A stretch of DNA of 25,201 nt, from the NCBI GenBank assembly GCA_043764015.1, contig JAYUKY010000128.1, positions 1 through 25,201 on the forward strand, read 5' to 3'. Numbering within the stretch: the first letter of the stretch is position 1; each line of letters begins with the position of its first letter. The notes under the pieces were generated by a model. That model was not told where the DNA came from, made no database searches, and worked only from the letters and a program-made list of their open reading frames with translations. Made by a program: the position numbers and the translations under genes. Of the stretch, positions 24,063 through 25,201 are shown one piece after another. The DNA comes from JANYGM01 sp043764015 (GTDB lineage: Bacteria > Bacteroidota > Bacteroidia > Cytophagales > Thermonemataceae).

Positions 24063-24497
24063 TTATGTATTTTTCAAAAAAAACTTACCAGAATCCAATT
24101 TTTCCTTGAAGTCAGCTATTGTATTATTTTCTATCATTTTGATTAAATTTTTCTTAATTTCTTTGTATTCGTTATGAATGGGACAGGGGTTTTTCTCTGA
24201 ACAGGCTTTTAGCCCAAGCACACAATCCATATACATATTATCACCATCAATAGCCATTACAATATCTGCAATAGAAGTTTTTAGGTCTTTTTCGTCCATA
24301 AAAAAGCCACCATTAGGACCTTTTATAGAATGCACCAACTTTTTTTTACTCAAATCTTGCATAATTTTGGCGGTAAAATGCTCTGGTGCATCAATGCCGT
24401 TTGCAATTTCTTTTGCGCCTATGCGTGTGCCTTCTTCTGATTTTTGGGCAACAAAAATCATAGCTTTGATAGCATATTCACAAGATTTGGAAAACAT
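24063..24497 (-). CDS. Rrf2-family transcription regulator with cysteine triad
   Basis: 144 aa from ATG 24497 (MFSKSCEYAIKAMIFVAQ, the canonical Rrf2 start); an in-frame Met at 24545 overlaps the promoter and is rejected. The winged-helix part (1-80) has IGAKEIANGIDAPEHFTAKI and the family hallmark LVHSIKGPNGGF. The effector loop has Cys92, Cys99 and Cys105 (DCVLGLKACSEKNPCPIH), close to the IscR/NsrR spacing, so a 2Fe-2S or 4Fe-4S cluster sensing oxygen, NO or iron is likely. It is divergent in no sense: it lies upstream of ccoN on the same strand, 186 bp away. Targets are unproven; self-control is suggested by the palindrome at its start site. Confidence 0.9.
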   Translation of the reverse strand: MFSKSCEYAIKAMIFVAQKSEEGTRIGAKEIANGIDAPEHFTAKIMQDLSKKKLVHSIKGPNGGFFMDEKDLKTSIADIVMAIDGDNMYMDCVLGLKACSEKNPCPIHNEYKEIKKNLIKMIENNTIADFKEKLDSGKFFLKNT

Positions 24498-24524
24498 TTT
24501 GACTAATTGATAATTTGATGACTT

Positions 24525-24542
24525 TGTTACTAATTTGTAACA
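24525..24542 (-). promoter_or_regulatory. Candidate operator at Rrf2 transcription start
   Basis: TGTTAC-N6-GTAACA is a perfect 6-bp inverted repeat with a 6-nt spacer, immediately downstream of the -7 box, where a bound dimer would block initiation. The size suits a winged-helix dimer. Confidence 0.55.
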
Positions 24543-24550
24543 CAAAGGTA
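24543..24550 (-). promoter_or_regulatory. -7 promoter box of Rrf2 gene
   Basis: The minus strand reads TACCTTTG, matching TAnnTTTG, 46 nt before the ATG at 24497. Confidence 0.6.
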
Positions 24551-24559
24551 AAAAAATAG

Positions 24560-24613
24560 TTTAGAATAAAAAGAGTTTTTTATCTTTTTATTGATATTTA
24601 GATTTATTCTAAA
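24560..24613. promoter_or_regulatory. 11-bp inverted repeat upstream of Rrf2 promoter
   Basis: TTTAGAATAAA at 24560-24570 and its exact complement at 24603-24613 are 32 bp apart. It could be paired regulator half-sites or a relic of the neighbouring rearrangement. Confidence 0.45.
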
Positions 24614-24656
24614 TAAAAGATTGCAGTTGTGTGCTTCTAGCAAGTGATGACTATAA

Positions 24657-24869
24657 AATAATGGTAAAAATAAAGCTTTTTTTATAGAAAACTTACCAAG
24701 AAAAGGCGCATATTTGCGCATGTCAAACCGTTGGGGCAAAACAGTTTTTGAAACAAGCTACTATCAAAACGACTGGAAAGCAGAAGTTTTGAGTGAGGGT
24801 GTATATTTTTATATTCTGCAAATACCTAATAAACAAGTAGTTATAAGAAATATATATATTTGGAGATAA
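24657..24869 (+). pseudogene. Orphan T9SS type B (gliding-motility) C-terminal sorting domain
   Basis: The frame open from 24657 to TAA at 24867 reads NGKNKAFFIENLPRKG, then MSNRWGKTVFE, YYQNDWKAEVLSEGVYFYIL and a basic end IYIWR. This is the order of the type B T9SS sorting domain, usually NGDGKND...F, FNRWG..VFE, Y.N.W.G..L..GVYFY. No protein body precedes it: a stop lies at 24654, and upstream is the promoter region of the divergent Rrf2 gene. It is therefore the tail of a large secreted or adhesin protein gene whose remainder is lost. A short protein from the Met at 24720 (49 aa) is possible but unlikely to be functional. Confidence 0.72.
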
Positions 24870-24952
24870 AATCTTTTTTGTGTTGTCAGAAGTTGTTCCC
24901 TTTTGACAACAAACCACGCTCAAATAATATATCTAAGCTCTTTTATAAATAC

Positions 24953-24977
24953 AAAACCACCTTATTTGAGTGGTTTT
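24953..24977. terminator. Possible terminator after sorting-domain remnant
   Basis: AAAACCAC (24953-24960) pairs with GTGGTTTT (24970-24977) across a 9-nt loop. It may be the leftover terminator of the lost cargo gene. The T-run is short. Confidence 0.45.
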
Positions 24978-25017
24978 ATGCTTATACAAGTGCCTGAATA
25001 CATTGCTCTACGTAATT

Positions 25018-25054
25018 CGTTGTTGGTGTCGCTGCGCTTAAACACACAACAACG
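25018..25054. repeat. Imperfect palindrome CGTTGTTGGTGT
   Basis: CGTTGTTGGTGT at 25018-25029 is matched by ACACACAACAACG ending at 25054, a near-perfect hairpin. It resembles the other intergenic palindromes in form but has no second copy in the window. Confidence 0.45.
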
Positions 25055-25101
25055 GCGGAAAGGCATACCAACTAAAGCGGAATACTACTATCTCGCCATC
25101 A

Positions 25102-25201
25102 AGTAAGTAACGTCTTGTAAATAAGTTCCTAATTTCAAAAGTCTAATTTTTAGGTTACGGTGGCGTGAACGCCACCGCTATACATAAAAACCATTTTTTG
25201 C
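25102..25201. mobile_element. MITE-like composite element C, cut by window end
   Basis: Begins AGTAAGTAACGTCTTGTAAA and continues with the TAAGTTCCTAATTTC end seen in element B. It has an intact CGGTGGCG-TGAA-CGCCACCG hairpin (25158-25177). All 100 bases align with 20338-20437 in reverse orientation with about ten differences. The rest lies beyond the window. Confidence 0.75.

Noticed and set aside
24903..25106. 67-codon plus-strand frame
   Set aside because: Spans a hairpin, an imperfect palindrome and the edge of element C; no recognisable domain, so treated as chance coding in repeats.

Overview
The window looks like chromosomal DNA from a member of the Bacteroidota, most likely Cytophagales. 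The signs are AT-rich sequence, Bacteroidota-type promoters (TTTG-N19-TAnnTTTG) in place of -35/-10 boxes, weak Shine-Dalgarno sites, type IX secretion (T9SS) C-terminal sorting domains, a TonB-dependent receptor with an N-terminal carboxypeptidase-like domain, and a cbb3 oxidase. I cannot name the genus.

Layout. 1-747: 3' part of panB (+). 830-5293 (-): tryptophan operon in transcription order trpG-trpD-trpC-trpF-trpB, without trpE or trpA. 5618-10785 (+): DUF1573 protein, AMP nucleosidase, a FecA-like TonB-dependent receptor and a DUF4846 lipoprotein. 11054-11365 (-): small coiled-coil protein. 11626-13281 (+): recN. 13388-16883 (-): a broken T9SS-cargo alpha/beta hydrolase gene preceded by two tandemly duplicated lipoprotein genes. 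17213-17917 (+): a short-chain dehydrogenase-like protein with a substituted catalytic tyrosine. 18082-23876 (-): respiratory cluster in transcription order ccoN, ccoO fused to a second cytochrome c domain, an 84-aa CxxC membrane protein, a 158-aa tail-anchored protein and a two-domain universal stress protein. 24063-24497 (-): Rrf2-type regulator with three cysteines spaced for an Fe-S cluster. 24657-25201: an orphan T9SS type B sorting-domain remnant and repeats.

How the genes fit together. trpGDCFB covers tryptophan synthesis except the TrpE and TrpA subunits, which must lie elsewhere if the pathway is complete. The cco genes form a high-affinity terminal oxidase with unusual subunit architecture. 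The adjacent Rrf2 protein is a plausible redox or NO sensor, with a palindrome at its own predicted start site.

The least ordinary content is non-coding. At least six families of palindromic hairpins are scattered between genes. Some sit inside MITE-like elements that share ends but differ in core (19041-19250, 20261-20437, 25102-end), and they occupy most gaps of the cbb3 cluster. A (gttgtgc)4 heptamer array lies inside what was probably the signal-peptide start of the broken hydrolase. Losing one unit would put an upstream ATG in frame, so this is a candidate slipped-strand switch. No tRNA, rRNA, CRISPR array, prophage or complete insertion sequence was seen.
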